Under the pieces are notes generated by a model that saw only the letters and a list, made by a program, of their open reading frames with translations, had not been told where the DNA came from and made no database searches. This document shows positions 34,635 to 44,075 of a stretch of DNA of 64,000 nucleotides, piece by piece. How positions within the stretch are numbered: the stretch's first letter is position 1; each line of letters starts with the position of its first letter. The position numbers and the translations under genes were made by a program. The stretch comes from Psychroflexus gondwanensis ACAM 44 (GTDB lineage Bacteria > Bacteroidota > Bacteroidia > Flavobacteriales > Flavobacteriaceae): positions 1 to 64,000 of the forward strand of contig NZ_APLF01000005.1 of assembly GCF_000355905.1 (NCBI RefSeq). The letters are read 5' to 3'.

Positions 34635-34662
34635 AAAGCCTCGAACATCGAGGCTTTTTTTA
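34635..34662. terminator. Bidirectional intrinsic terminator
   Basis: AAAGCCTCGA / TCGAGGCTTT form a perfect 10-bp stem with loop ACA. T-runs follow on both strands. It lies between the convergent DegT aminotransferase and clpS genes and overlaps the clpS stop codon. Confidence 0.85.
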
Positions 34663-34935
34663 TACTATTTCAGCGCTAATCCCTGCTTTCAGGATTTCGG
34701 TACATCGAGGTTTTAGATCTTCAAACTCTCCGGACTTTACGGCGCATTTTCCTTTATAATGTATGAGTAGGGTACATTGCTCTGCTTGTATAGCGTCGTG
34801 ATCACAGGTTTTGATGAGTGTTTCTATCACATGGTCAAAGGTATTTACCTCATCGTTGTAAACGATAATTTCATGTGAATCCGTAAGTTTTTCCTCAACG
34901 TCAACTTCTTCTAAAACTTCTTCCTTAACACTCAT
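34660..34935 (-). CDS. clpS: ATP-dependent Clp protease adaptor ClpS
   Basis: ClpS hands N-degron substrates to ClpAP. The 91 residues include the conserved YNDEVNTFDHVIETL block (substrate pocket) and CDHDAIQAEQCTLLIHYKGKCAVKSG, split here by a few family-variable residues. The first 20 residues are acidic and probably flexible. It is the last gene of the operon running from DUF1599. Confidence 0.92.
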   Translation of the reverse strand: MSVKEEVLEEVDVEEKLTDSHEIIVYNDEVNTFDHVIETLIKTCDHDAIQAEQCTLLIHYKGKCAVKSGEFEDLKPRCTEILKAGISAEIV

Positions 34936-34980
34936 TTTTCAAATTTTTTACAAATATATAGAGAATTCCCAAGGCGGGTT

Positions 34981-35805
34981 TTAATTTTTTGTGAATTTGG
35001 CAGCCACCCAGTTCTCTTTTATCTGATTCTTAACGAATGTCAACTCTTGTTTATTTGCTTCTTCTTTAATTAAATCAAGATCTTCTTTATAAAACCCACT
35101 AAAATAAATAACACCTTCAGATTTAAGGTGAGAAGAATATATTGACATGTCTTTTAATAAAATGTTCCTATTGATGTTTGCTAAAATGATATCGTACTCT
35201 TTCTCAATTTTTTCTGCTCCTCCTAAAAGAATATTTCCTTTACACGAGTTTCTTTCTAGGTTTTCTTCAGTATTTTCTATGCACCAAGTATCTATATCTA
35301 TATAATCTACAGATTGCGCTCCTCGTATATCTGCTAATATGCCCAACACTCCAGTGCCACATCCCATGTCTAAGACACGTTTGCCTTTGCAATCTTCTTC
35401 CAAGAGCATTTCAGAAATTTGATAAGTCGTTGCATGATGTCCAGTACCGAAAGACATTTTGGGCATTATAATAATATCAATTTCAGATTCTGTTTTAGGA
35501 TGAAAAGGAGCTCTTATCGTACATCGCGTATCTATATGAATCGAATGGAAGTTTTTTTCCCATTCTTCATTCCAATTCACTTGAGGAATTGATGTTTTAG
35601 TGTACGATATTTTAAATTCATCAGATTTTAAAATAAATAAATTTTCTACTAAATCATCTTCATCTTTAGATTCTTCGATATAAGCTAGAAGACCACTTTC
35701 GTGATCTTCAAAGCTTTCAAAAGGAAGCTCACCCAGCTCAGCAAGAATGATATCTCTACCTGGTTGGAGTGGGAGAACTTTAAAATTATATTCTATATAA
35801 GTCAT
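34981..35805 (-). CDS. prmA: Ribosomal protein L11 methyltransferase
   Basis: PrmA trimethylates ribosomal protein L11. The 274 residues have the N-terminal recognition domain, with NWNEEWEKNFHSIHID near residue 77. The SAM domain follows: PKMSFGTGHHATTYQ, motif I VLDMGCGTGVLGILA, and the acceptor motif ILANINRNIL. It begins one base after tpiA ends, within the same operon. Confidence 0.93.
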   Translation of the reverse strand: MTYIEYNFKVLPLQPGRDIILAELGELPFESFEDHESGLLAYIEESKDEDDLVENLFILKSDEFKISYTKTSIPQVNWNEEWEKNFHSIHIDTRCTIRAPFHPKTESEIDIIIMPKMSFGTGHHATTYQISEMLLEEDCKGKRVLDMGCGTGVLGILADIRGAQSVDYIDIDTWCIENTEENLERNSCKGNILLGGAEKIEKEYDIILANINRNILLKDMSIYSSHLKSEGVIYFSGFYKEDLDLIKEEANKQELTFVKNQIKENWVAAKFTKN

Positions 35806-35806
35806 A

Positions 35807-36559
35807 TTAGAAGGACATCACAATTTCAGCAAAACTATCTGCATCTAGAGAAGCACCACCTATAAGCCCACCGTCAACATCTTTTTTAGCAAAAATCTCT
35901 TTAGCATTATTTGGTTTAACGCTTCCTCCGTAAAGAATAGAGGTTTGATCGGTGATCTCTTGGCTGTATTGTTTAGCTAAAATCTTGCGGATGTGTTCAT
36001 GAATCTCTTGGGCTTGTTCTGGAGAAGCTGTTTCTCCTGTTCCAATGGCCCAAACTGGTTCGTAAGCAATCACTACACCTTTCATTTGTGAAGCCTCAAT
36101 ATGAAAAAGACCATTCTTCAATTGTTCTTCTACCACTTCAAAATGTTTGTCTGCTTTTCTTTTTTCTAGAACTTCACCGATACAGAACATCACTTTAAGG
36201 TCATGTTTCAGAGCGGCAGTAACTTTCTTTGCAAGTAAATTATCGGACTCTTCATAGATGGCTCTTCGCTCACTATGTCCAATGATAGCGTATTCAACAC
36301 CAACACTTTTCAACATGCTTGGAGAGATTTCTCCAGTATAAGCGCCTTTGTCGTTTTCATTGATGTTCTGAGATGAAATCTTTATAGAAGAATTTTCTAA
36401 GGTTTTGTGAGCTGCATACAAGTTGGTGTAAGGTGGGGCAACGATAACTTCTGCGTTAGATTTAGAAAAATCTTTTTGTTTTAAAGCATTTAAAAGGTGT
36501 TGTGATTCATCTAAATCACAATTCATTTTCCAGTTTCCTGCTACAATTTGAGTTCTCAT
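35807..36559 (-). CDS. tpiA: Triosephosphate isomerase
   Basis: TpiA interconverts dihydroxyacetone phosphate and glyceraldehyde 3-phosphate. The 250 residues show GNWKMN with the active-site Asn and Lys, the electrophile histidine in AIIGHSERR, the catalytic glutamate and lid in AYEPVWAIGTG, and the phosphate-binding ILYGGSVKP and GGASL. It lies between the ABC permease gene (10-base gap) and prmA. Confidence 0.96.
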   Translation of the reverse strand: MRTQIVAGNWKMNCDLDESQHLLNALKQKDFSKSNAEVIVAPPYTNLYAAHKTLENSSIKISSQNINENDKGAYTGEISPSMLKSVGVEYAIIGHSERRAIYEESDNLLAKKVTAALKHDLKVMFCIGEVLEKRKADKHFEVVEEQLKNGLFHIEASQMKGVVIAYEPVWAIGTGETASPEQAQEIHEHIRKILAKQYSQEITDQTSILYGGSVKPNNAKEIFAKKDVDGGLIGGASLDADSFAEIVMSF

Positions 36560-36569
36560 AAGTATATTT

Positions 36570-37640
36570 TTAAGTTATTCTTGGATCTAATAATTTATAT
36601 ATGATATCTACGAAGATATTAATAATGATAAAAATGATAGCTATAGTTAACACAGCTCCCATTATAATTGGCAAATCTAAGGTATTCAAAGCGTCTACAA
36701 TTTCTTTTCCCAATCCATTCCATCCAAAGATGTATTCTACAAAAACAGCTCCAGCAAGCATAGAAGCAAACCATCCAGAAATAGCAGTTATAACAGGGTT
36801 AAGGGCGTTTTTAAGACTATGTCCAACAATTATGGAATAGGTGTTTAAGCCCTTTGCCTTTGCAGTCCTAATATAGTCTTGTTGAAATACTTCTAGAAGT
36901 GAACTCCTCATTAGCTGAACTACAACAGCCAACGGACGAATGCCTAGCACCAAAGCGGGGAGAATTAAATTTTTGAAATGCAACCGCTTTTCTTCTCCAA
37001 AATCATCCAACTCATATAGATTTCCTGTCATGTTGAGACCTGTGTACTCTTGAAGCACAAAACCAAAAAGCCAAGCCGCAAGAATGGCGCTAAAAAAAGA
37101 AGGTAAACTCATTCCAAGAGTGCTTAAGACTTGTATGCCTTTATCGATCCAAGTATCCTTTTGAAGGGCAGAAATGATTCCTAAGAAAATACCAATTAGC
37201 AAAGCCACTATGATTGAGGATATAGCCAAAATCGCTGTATTGGGTAAAGTTTGCTTAATAATATCAACTACGTCTTGGTCTTGTCGTTGAAATGAAGTTC
37301 TTAGGTATGGATATTTAAGATACAAACCTCCTCTGGAGAGGTTTAGTAATTTTATCCCAGAATATTTATCATCTTCAAAGTAAGTGAAATCTGAGGCTTC
37401 TTGACTATGCCAAGACAATGGGGATAAATCGTTGAGATAGAGGAGGTATTGCTGACTTATAGGCTTATCGAACCCATATTTTTCTTTTTGTTTCTGAAGT
37501 TGTTCCTGGGTTTCATTTTGCCCTAACATCATTTGAGCAGGGTCTCCAGGTAAAACGCTAAATAAAAAAAAGATGACAGTGACTACACCAAAAACAGTTA
37601 TGAGAGCATAGCCTACCTTTTGAAAAATCAATTTTAGCAC
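36570..37640 (-). CDS. ABC transporter permease, DppB/OppB type
   Basis: The 356-residue protein is a binding-protein-dependent permease with six membrane helices. The DppB-like N-terminus (GYALITVFGVVTVIFFLFSVLPGDPAQMM) is followed by a periplasmic insertion of about 90 residues. The EAA-type coupling motif appears as DYIRTAKAKGLNTYSIIVGHSLKNALNPVI, shown here in two parts. Substrates of the family are peptides or nickel. No partner permease, ATPase or binding protein is encoded nearby. The gene sits between DoxX and tpiA inside a housekeeping operon. Confidence 0.88.
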   Translation of the reverse strand: MLKLIFQKVGYALITVFGVVTVIFFLFSVLPGDPAQMMLGQNETQEQLQKQKEKYGFDKPISQQYLLYLNDLSPLSWHSQEASDFTYFEDDKYSGIKLLNLSRGGLYLKYPYLRTSFQRQDQDVVDIIKQTLPNTAILAISSIIVALLIGIFLGIISALQKDTWIDKGIQVLSTLGMSLPSFFSAILAAWLFGFVLQEYTGLNMTGNLYELDDFGEEKRLHFKNLILPALVLGIRPLAVVVQLMRSSLLEVFQQDYIRTAKAKGLNTYSIIVGHSLKNALNPVITAISGWFASMLAGAVFVEYIFGWNGLGKEIVDALNTLDLPIIMGAVLTIAIIFIIINIFVDIIYKLLDPRIT

Positions 37641-37652
37641 GTTTTAGAAATT

Positions 37653-38741
37653 TTAAAAATCATCGGCATCGTTCCAATGTAGCTTGTCTACGATAGTCCC
37701 TTTTTCAATTTTCACTAAGCCTGGACTTGCCCTTATAATGGTTTTAATAGCGGTTTCATCAGCAAAATAGAAGTCAAAATCAAGAGCATATTCAGATTTT
37801 AATGTAGAAATAGCTGAAAGTCCAGAAGCAGTCAATCCAATGATTTTATAATTTTCTGCTTTAGCTTTTAATAATGCTGACTGAATTTTAGCCCAACCCT
37901 CAAGTTCAGTTTTTGAAAAATTATAAGCAACTATAATAAGTAGTTTATCTTCTTCCATTAATGATTCTGTAAAGTCTTCACCATCTCTCATCAATGAAAA
38001 GTCATTGATAGGAGGGGTATAACCTTCAGTTATTAGCTCTGTATTCACATTTATAAATTCTCCTGAGACATCGGGATAACTTCCGTTAGTCGTATACACT
38101 TTTGAAACACCATTTTCCTCAAACGTCCATTGGTATTTGTATACAGCCTCTTGTGCATCGTCAGGAAAGGACATCGCTTCAGGAATGTTGGTTCCTTTAG
38201 AATAGGCTCTAAAATCGATAGCAGGCAAGTGCATCAACACATGGTAAGCAAAATACAGACAAGCTACAGCAGTAGCAAATACAACCCATTTTAAAGAAGC
38301 TTTGTTGAATAATGGTTTTAGGTAGTTGTCATTTAAAAACAGAATTAAGATAAGAACAAGTAAGATGATGTCTTTTCCAAAGGATTGCCAAGGTGTTAAT
38401 GGAATGGCATCCCCAAAGCATCCACAATCGGTGACTTTATTGAAATAAGCTGAATAAAAAGTAAGGAAAGTGAAAAATAAAATCATGAGTAATAAACTCC
38501 ATTTCGTAAATTTTGGAGCATATCCTATAAGAAGAGTCACTCCTAAAAGCAACTCATAAATGACAATAAAAATGGCAATTACTAGTGCATAAGGTATTAG
38601 AAATTCAAGGTTTAAAACCCCTTCACCAAAATATTCTTGAAGCTTGTAAGAAAACCCAATCGGGTCATTCAGCTTTACAAATCCACTGAATATAAACAAA
38701 GCACCAACCAGAATCCTTGATAAACCTACTAGATATTTCAT
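37653..38741 (-). CDS. DoxX-like membrane protein with C-terminal thioredoxin-like domain (BT_3928 type)
   Basis: The 362-residue protein starts with a four-helix DoxX/MauE-like domain (about 1-140). This carries DCGCFGDAIPLTPWQSFGKD, a motif usual in the group. A fifth helix lies near 147-165. The C-terminal half (about 225-362) is a soluble thioredoxin-like fold (LLIIVAYNFSKTELEGWAKI), but it lacks a CxxC. A redox or quinone-linked role is suggested by the family name only. It begins one base after DUF1599 ends and shares its operon. Confidence 0.82.
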   Translation of the reverse strand: MKYLVGLSRILVGALFIFSGFVKLNDPIGFSYKLQEYFGEGVLNLEFLIPYALVIAIFIVIYELLLGVTLLIGYAPKFTKWSLLLMILFFTFLTFYSAYFNKVTDCGCFGDAIPLTPWQSFGKDIILLVLILILFLNDNYLKPLFNKASLKWVVFATAVACLYFAYHVLMHLPAIDFRAYSKGTNIPEAMSFPDDAQEAVYKYQWTFEENGVSKVYTTNGSYPDVSGEFINVNTELITEGYTPPINDFSLMRDGEDFTESLMEEDKLLIIVAYNFSKTELEGWAKIQSALLKAKAENYKIIGLTASGLSAISTLKSEYALDFDFYFADETAIKTIIRASPGLVKIEKGTIVDKLHWNDADDF

Positions 38742-39284
38742 TTAATTTTGTTTTGAGTTCAAATGAATTAAAGCAAATACGGAATAATTGATAATATCGA
38801 GATAATTTGCTTCTATACCTTCGCTTACCAAAGTTTGACCTTGATTATCTTCAATTTGCTTGATGCGCAATAATTTTTGAAGGATTAGATCCGTTAGTGA
38901 ACTGACTCTGAGTTTCCTCCAAGCCTCACCATAATCATGGTTTTTATCAATCATTAAATCTTTCGATTTTTTGACCTGTACGTTGTAATGAGTCAAAGCT
39001 TTTTCACTCGTTAAATCGGCTTTATCGGCAAAACCAAGTTCAATTTGAATCATGGCCATTAAGGAATAGTTGATAATTCCAATAAACTCTGAATCCTCAT
39101 TTTCTTCAATCTTTTGCTCCGTAGCTTCTTGTAAACTTCGTATTCTGCATGCTTTTATATAAATCTGATCGGTCAGTGATGAAAGTCTAAGAATTCTCCA
39201 AGCTGTTCCGTAATCTTTAGTTTTCTTTTCAAAGAGATCTCTGCAGGTCTCCATTACTTGATCAAATTGTTGGTTTGTGGTCAT
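38742..39284 (-). CDS. DUF1599 protein with two internal repeats
   Basis: The 180-residue cytoplasmic protein contains two copies of the DUF1599 unit. They are KTKDYGTAWRILRLSSLTDQ near residue 20 and KNHDYGEAWRKLRVSSLTDL near residue 118. Each is followed by a helical R-I-x-x-IxE segment and an IINYSLMALIQ-type helix. The function is unknown. It is the first gene of the leftward operon that continues to clpS. Confidence 0.88.
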   Translation of the reverse strand: MTTNQQFDQVMETCRDLFEKKTKDYGTAWRILRLSSLTDQIYIKACRIRSLQEATEQKIEENEDSEFIGIINYSLMAMIQIELGFADKADLTSEKALTHYNVQVKKSKDLMIDKNHDYGEAWRKLRVSSLTDLILQKLLRIKQIEDNQGQTLVSEGIEANYLDIINYSVFALIHLNSKQN

Positions 39285-39453
39285 AATTTCTAATCAAAAG
39301 GTAAATTTCGACTAATTTTAATAGACTACAAAAACAAAACTATAAATACTAGTAATTTAGCGTGGCATAGGAATTGAACCCCTAAGAGAAGAAGGATAAT
39401 TTCTATTGGGAATCAGTCTTTTCCGAATAAATCCGAATAAAAAAAGAAGACGA

Positions 39454-39469
39454 GTCAGTTGTGACTGAC
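39454..39469 (+). promoter_or_regulatory. Inverted repeat upstream of lon
   Basis: GTCAGT-TGTG-ACTGAC is a perfect 6-bp dyad, 20 bases before the lon start codon. TGACATTTTGACA overlaps its right arm. It could be an operator or a stress-promoter part. The gap between DUF1599 and lon (39285-39489) is otherwise AT-rich. It contains a direct repeat, CGAATAAATCCGAATAA, near 39424. Confidence 0.3.
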
Positions 39470-39489
39470 ATTTTGACAAAAAAATAATT

Positions 39490-41937
39490 ATGGCGAAATC
39501 AGGACTATTTAATTTAGATAATTTATCATCTCAGAACATAGACGAAGATGCTGAGCTTATACCCCTAATGACTTCTGAAGACGAAGAAGAAATAAATCGA
39601 GAGGAACTCCCCGATGATTTACCTATACTTCCTCTTAAGAATACAGTGTTATTTCCAGGAGTTGTAATCCCCATTACAGCTGGGAGAGATAAATCTATAA
39701 AGTTGATTAACGATGCAAATAACGGAAACAAAACTATTGGTGTCGTAGCACAAACCAATGATGATGAAGAGCACCCTTCCTATGCAGATATTCATAAAGT
39801 AGGAGTAGTGGCAAGAATCCTAAGGGTTTTAAAAATGCCAGATGGTAACACAACAGTCATCATACAAGGAAAAAAACGGTTTAAGATTACAGAACCCGTT
39901 AGTGATCAACCGTATTTAAGATGTAAAATTGAAGAATTCGAAGAACTTAAGCCGGAGTCTAACGACAACGAATTCGAAACTATTATAGATTCAGTAAAAG
40001 ACCTTTCTTTAAGAATTATAAAGGACAGCCCAAATATTCCTTCAGAGGCTTCCTTTGCAATCAAAAATATTGAGAGTTCTTCATTTCTAATCAATTTTGT
40101 TTCCTCCAATATGAATGTGGATGTTGAGGATAAACAAAAACTGTTGGAAACCAGTGATCTAAAAGAAAGAGCGCTTTCCACCTTGAAATATATGAATCTT
40201 GAGTTTCAAAAACTCGAGTTAAAGAATGACATACAGTCAAAGGTACAAAATGACATGAGTCAGCAACAGCGTGAATATTTTCTTCACCAACAGATGAAAA
40301 CTATTCAAGAAGAATTGGGTGGGGTTTCTTCTGAAGGGGAACTAGATGACATGCGCGAACGTGCTAAAACAAAAGTTTGGAAAGAAACAGTTGAGACCCA
40401 TTTCAATAAAGAATTGACTAAGCTCCAAAAAATGAATCCTCAAGTAGCTGAATATTCCATTCAGCGGAATTATCTAGATTTATTTCTGGATCTTCCTTGG
40501 GACCATTATAGCGACGATATTTTCGATTTGAAACGAGCCCAGAAAGTTCTGGATCGAGATCACTACGGATTAGACGATGTTAAGCGGAGAATTATAGAAT
40601 ACCTTGCTGTTCTGAAATTGCGAAAAGACATGAAATCCCCAATTCTCTGTCTTTATGGCCCTCCTGGTGTAGGAAAAACCTCTCTAGGTAAGTCTATCGC
40701 AGAAGCTTTGGGAAGAAAATATGCTAGAGTTTCTCTTGGGGGGTTAAGAGACGAAGCTGAAATACGCGGACATCGAAAAACCTATATTGGAGCAATGCCA
40801 GGTCGAATTATACAGAGTCTTAAAAAGGCTGGTACTGGTAATCCTGTTTTCGTTTTAGATGAAATCGACAAAATAGGAAATAGTCACCAAGGAGACCCTT
40901 CCTCTGCCTTGCTAGAAGTATTAGATCCTGAACAAAATAACGATTTTCATGATAACTTTTTGGAAGTTGGTTACGATTTATCCAAAGTCATGTTCGTTGC
41001 AACGTCCAACAATCTTGCAACAATTCACCCTGCTTTAAGAGATAGGATGGAAATTATAAACGTGAATGGATATACAGTGGAGGAAAAAATTGAAATTGCT
41101 AAACGCCATTTATTGCCTAAACAAATTTCCGAACATGGTATCAAAAGTGAAGATATCAAACTAGGAAAACAGCAACTTGAAAAAATAATAGACGGTTACA
41201 CCAGAGAATCGGGTGTGAGAAATCTTGAAAAACAGGTAGCTAAAGTGGTTAGGAACATTGCTAAAAACATTGCGATGGAAGAGGACTATGACGTTAAAGT
41301 CTCCAGTGAAGCTGTCGAAAAAATATTAGGACCTTCCCGTCCACGAAATTCTTATGAAAATAATGATGTCGCTGGAGTCGTCACAGGATTAGCCTGGACT
41401 AGTGTAGGTGGTGAAATCTTATTTATAGAGTCGATTTTATCTAAAGGGAAAGGAAACCTTAGCATCACAGGTAATTTGGGTAAAGTGATGAAAGAGTCTG
41501 CCACTATTGCCATGGAATACATAAAATCCAATGCTGAAAAATTTGATTTAAATTCAGATATTTTCACCAATTATAACGTCCATATTCACGTTCCTGAAGG
41601 CGCAACTCCAAAAGACGGACCTAGTGCTGGTATAACGATGTTAACTTCTTTAGTTTCACTATTTACTCAGCGTAAAATCAAAAAGAATTTAGCCATGACG
41701 GGAGAAATCACTTTAAGAGGTAAGGTGCTTCCTGTTGGTGGTATAAAAGAGAAGATTCTTGCAGCTAAGCGAGCTAAAATTAAAGAGATTATTTTATGTG
41801 AAGATAATCGCAAGGATATTGAGGAAATCAAAGAAGACTACCTCAAGGGACTCAAAATTAATTATGTAAGTGAGATGCACGAAGTTCTAGATTTAGCTCT
41901 TCTGAAGCAAAAGGTAAAGGACGCTAAAATTTTATAG
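39490..41937 (+). CDS. lon: ATP-dependent protease Lon
   Basis: Lon degrades misfolded and regulatory proteins. The 815 residues include an N-terminal substrate-binding domain ([21 protein letters not shown]). The AAA+ domain has Walker [12 protein letters not shown] near 395 and Walker [12 protein letters not shown] near 456. The protease domain has the catalytic serine in GPSAGITML near 713 and the catalytic lysine in [13 protein letters not shown] near 756. An acidic extension of about 40 residues precedes the LON domain. It has its own terminator. Confidence 0.96.
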   Translation: MAKSGLFNLDNLSSQNIDEDAELIPLMTSEDEEEINREELPDDLPILPLKNTVLFPGVVIPITAGRDKSIKLINDANNGNKTIGVVAQTNDDEEHPSYADIHKVGVVARILRVLKMPDGNTTVIIQGKKRFKITEPVSDQPYLRCKIEEFEELKPESNDNEFETIIDSVKDLSLRIIKDSPNIPSEASFAIKNIESSSFLINFVSSNMNVDVEDKQKLLETSDLKERALSTLKYMNLEFQKLELKNDIQSKVQNDMSQQQREYFLHQQMKTIQEELGGVSSEGELDDMRERAKTKVWKETVETHFNKELTKLQKMNPQVAEYSIQRNYLDLFLDLPWDHYSDDIFDLKRAQKVLDRDHYGLDDVKRRIIEYLAVLKLRKDMKSPILCLYGPPGVGKTSLGKSIAEALGRKYARVSLGGLRDEAEIRGHRKTYIGAMPGRIIQSLKKAGTGNPVFVLDEIDKIGNSHQGDPSSALLEVLDPEQNNDFHDNFLEVGYDLSKVMFVATSNNLATIHPALRDRMEIINVNGYTVEEKIEIAKRHLLPKQISEHGIKSEDIKLGKQQLEKIIDGYTRESGVRNLEKQVAKVVRNIAKNIAMEEDYDVKVSSEAVEKILGPSRPRNSYENNDVAGVVTGLAWTSVGGEILFIESILSKGKGNLSITGNLGKVMKESATIAMEYIKSNAEKFDLNSDIFTNYNVHIHVPEGATPKDGPSAGITMLTSLVSLFTQRKIKKNLAMTGEITLRGKVLPVGGIKEKILAAKRAKIKEIILCEDNRKDIEEIKEDYLKGLKINYVSEMHEVLDLALLKQKVKDAKIL

Positions 41938-41958
41938 TTTACACTAGCTTAAATTTTG

Positions 41959-41990
41959 AAAACCAGATGAATGAATCATCTGGTTTTTTT
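41959..41990 (+). terminator. Intrinsic terminator after lon
   Basis: AACCAGATGA / TCATCTGGTT form a perfect 10-bp stem with loop ATGAA, followed by seven T residues, 22 bases past the stop codon. Confidence 0.88.
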
Positions 41991-42056
41991 ATGGTTGATT
42001 TATTTCAAAATAAATTACATTGCAAAACGTTTCAATACTGAGCAGTATAGACTTTA

Positions 42057-43079
42057 ATGAGATTCAAACTACTTTTCTTACTATTTATTGGCAGTGTAAC
42101 TTGGTCTACTAAGGCCCAAATTGGTGGTCAAAACACCTACCAATTTTTAAACCTGCCTGTTTCTCCAAAAGTTTCAGCTCTTGGGGGAAAAAATATTACC
42201 TCCTATTCATTCGACCCTTCAAATGCAATGGCAAATCCAGCTTTAATCAATTTTGATATGCACAATCAAATGTCTGTGAACTACATGAACTATTTTGCAG
42301 ATGTCAATTATGGAACTGCCTCTTACGCTTATGATGTTGGTAGAAGAACCCAAATCATCCAAGCTGGAGTGACCTTTATTGATTACGGGAGTTTTGAAGG
42401 ATTCGATGAAGCTGGAAATTCTACCTCAGAATTTGGTGGGTCTGAAGCTGCATTATCCGTAGGATATTCTAGGCGAATTGGCAGGTCTGATTATTACGTG
42501 GGGGGGAATCTTAAACTCATCTCCTCTAGTTTAGAGCAATACTCGTCCTTTGCTGGAGCCGTAGACGTAGGGGTGAGTTACATTTATCCAGAATGGGATT
42601 TAATCATTTCTGGTGTTGTGAGGAATTTCGGAACTCAATTTAAAGCCTTTAACGATGTAAGGGAATCAATGCCCTTTGAAGTTGTTCTAGGAATTTCCCA
42701 AAAACTAAAAAAAGCACCAATCCGATGGCACGTTACTTTAGAAAACTTGCAACAATGGGATCTTGCATTTCGAAACACTGCGAGAGATATTGAGGATTTA
42801 ACTGGAAACGTAACTGCAGACGATCCTAGTTTTATCAATAACGCACTTAGACATACTATACTTGGTGCAGAACTATTTCCTGATGGAGGATTTAGCATTC
42901 AACTGGGCTATAATTTCAGAAGAGGTGAAGAGTTGAGAATACAAGATCAAAGAGCGTTTTCTGGACTTACAGGAGGAGTGAGCATTAAATTTAACAAATT
43001 GAGATTTAGCTATTCTTACGCACAGTTTAATAGAGCAGCAAGCTCAAGTTTTTTTGGATTGAATATAAATCTTCAATAA
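42057..43079 (+). CDS. porQ: Type IX secretion system protein PorQ
   Basis: PorQ is an outer membrane protein of the type IX secretion system and is thought to work with the C-terminal signal peptidase PorU/PorV group on the cell surface. The 340 residues have a signal peptide ending near TKAQ. The conserved start is GGQNTYQFLNLPVSPKVSAL, followed by SFDPSNAMANPALI. The body is a beta barrel of about 14 strands ending in FFGLNINLQ. It sits alone between lon and the convergent hut genes. Confidence 0.9.
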   Translation: MRFKLLFLLFIGSVTWSTKAQIGGQNTYQFLNLPVSPKVSALGGKNITSYSFDPSNAMANPALINFDMHNQMSVNYMNYFADVNYGTASYAYDVGRRTQIIQAGVTFIDYGSFEGFDEAGNSTSEFGGSEAALSVGYSRRIGRSDYYVGGNLKLISSSLEQYSSFAGAVDVGVSYIYPEWDLIISGVVRNFGTQFKAFNDVRESMPFEVVLGISQKLKKAPIRWHVTLENLQQWDLAFRNTARDIEDLTGNVTADDPSFINNALRHTILGAELFPDGGFSIQLGYNFRRGEELRIQDQRAFSGLTGGVSIKFNKLRFSYSYAQFNRAASSSFFGLNINLQ

Positions 43080-44072
43080 TTAATCTTCATCTCTTATAAA
43101 ATCAGAAATAAAATAACTTATAGCCTTTCCTATAGTTTTATCTTTTGAAGCATCCGCTTCACATATGTGAAAGTAATGAACTTGTTCTTTTTTGATGAGC
43201 CTAATGAAGGTTCTAATGTCTCTAATGCTAAATCCAGACGGTGTTTCTGCGCTAGAATTCATTCCGCCAATAGCATCACAATCCAATTCGAAACCAAACT
43301 CTCTATTTAAAAAATCGACTCCGCTTTTTAGCCTGATGCATTTATCGAGTGTGGTAAGGTGTAAGCCATCTTCGTATAGAAAATAATTGAGGCCCTTTTT
43401 GTGATCCATAAAGTCAAAAATTTCTTGTGACGTATAATTCTTATGCAGACCAAACACATGGTATTTATTTAAATAATTTTCCTCAAGGGCATACCTAAAA
43501 CCATTGCCACTATGCCTGTAATCTGGGGCTCTCAAATCGGTGTGGGCATCGATATTTAAAACATTTATAGGGTTTTCTAAAGCCTTAGAAGTTCCCTTTA
43601 TAATGCCATAGCAGTTATTGTGACCACCTCCAATTACAATAGGAGTTTTGCCCGACTCTATGATAGTTTTTACTACTGCAGTTACCACATTGTCTATTTT
43701 GCTAACAATGTCTCCTAATTGATTTCTATAATTTTCAGCTTTAGGATCTAAAGCTTCTGCTTCTTCATAAAAACCATCACAATTTATTTGGCCAAGGAGA
43801 ATAAGGTTGTTTGGACGATTGAATTTATTATTTTGAATATTCAATAAGGAAGATAAAACATGTTGAAATGTTTTTGAAGTTCCTGGTTTCCCAAAATTGG
43901 CCATAACTCCAAGATCTTCTGGTATTCCAAATAAAACATATTCAGCATCACATTCAGCAAGTTGATTAAGTTCTGAAACCGTTTCAACCCCTTCTCCAAA
44001 CTTGGTTTCGTTTTCTCTATGTTGAATGAGCTTAGAAATATCTGAGGTATTAAAAAAAGTAAAATTTTCCAT
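43080..44072 (-). CDS. hutG: Formimidoylglutamase (arginase family)
   Basis: HutG hydrolyses N-formimidoylglutamate to glutamate and formamide, the last step of histidine breakdown. The 330 residues belong to the ureohydrolase fold. Manganese-site blocks are IVIGGGHNNCYG, LNIDAHTDLRAPDYRHSGNG and ELDCDAIGGMNSSAETP. The first block has an Asn after the His, and the third is degenerate compared with arginase, as expected for this flavobacterial subgroup. It starts three bases after hutI ends, so both steps are co-expressed. The convergent porQ gene ends at the adjacent base. Confidence 0.85.
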   Translation of the reverse strand: MENFTFFNTSDISKLIQHRENETKFGEGVETVSELNQLAECDAEYVLFGIPEDLGVMANFGKPGTSKTFQHVLSSLLNIQNNKFNRPNNLILLGQINCDGFYEEAEALDPKAENYRNQLGDIVSKIDNVVTAVVKTIIESGKTPIVIGGGHNNCYGIIKGTSKALENPINVLNIDAHTDLRAPDYRHSGNGFRYALEENYLNKYHVFGLHKNYTSQEIFDFMDHKKGLNYFLYEDGLHLTTLDKCIRLKSGVDFLNREFGFELDCDAIGGMNSSAETPSGFSIRDIRTFIRLIKKEQVHYFHICEADASKDKTIGKAISYFISDFIRDED

Positions 44073-44075
44073 AGA

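Noticed and set aside
39362-39390. GGCATAGGAATTGAACCCC, like the T arm and 3' end of a tRNA on the minus strand
   Set aside because: No D arm, anticodon arm or pairing acceptor strand can be drawn within 150 bases. It might be an old attachment-site scar but cannot be supported.
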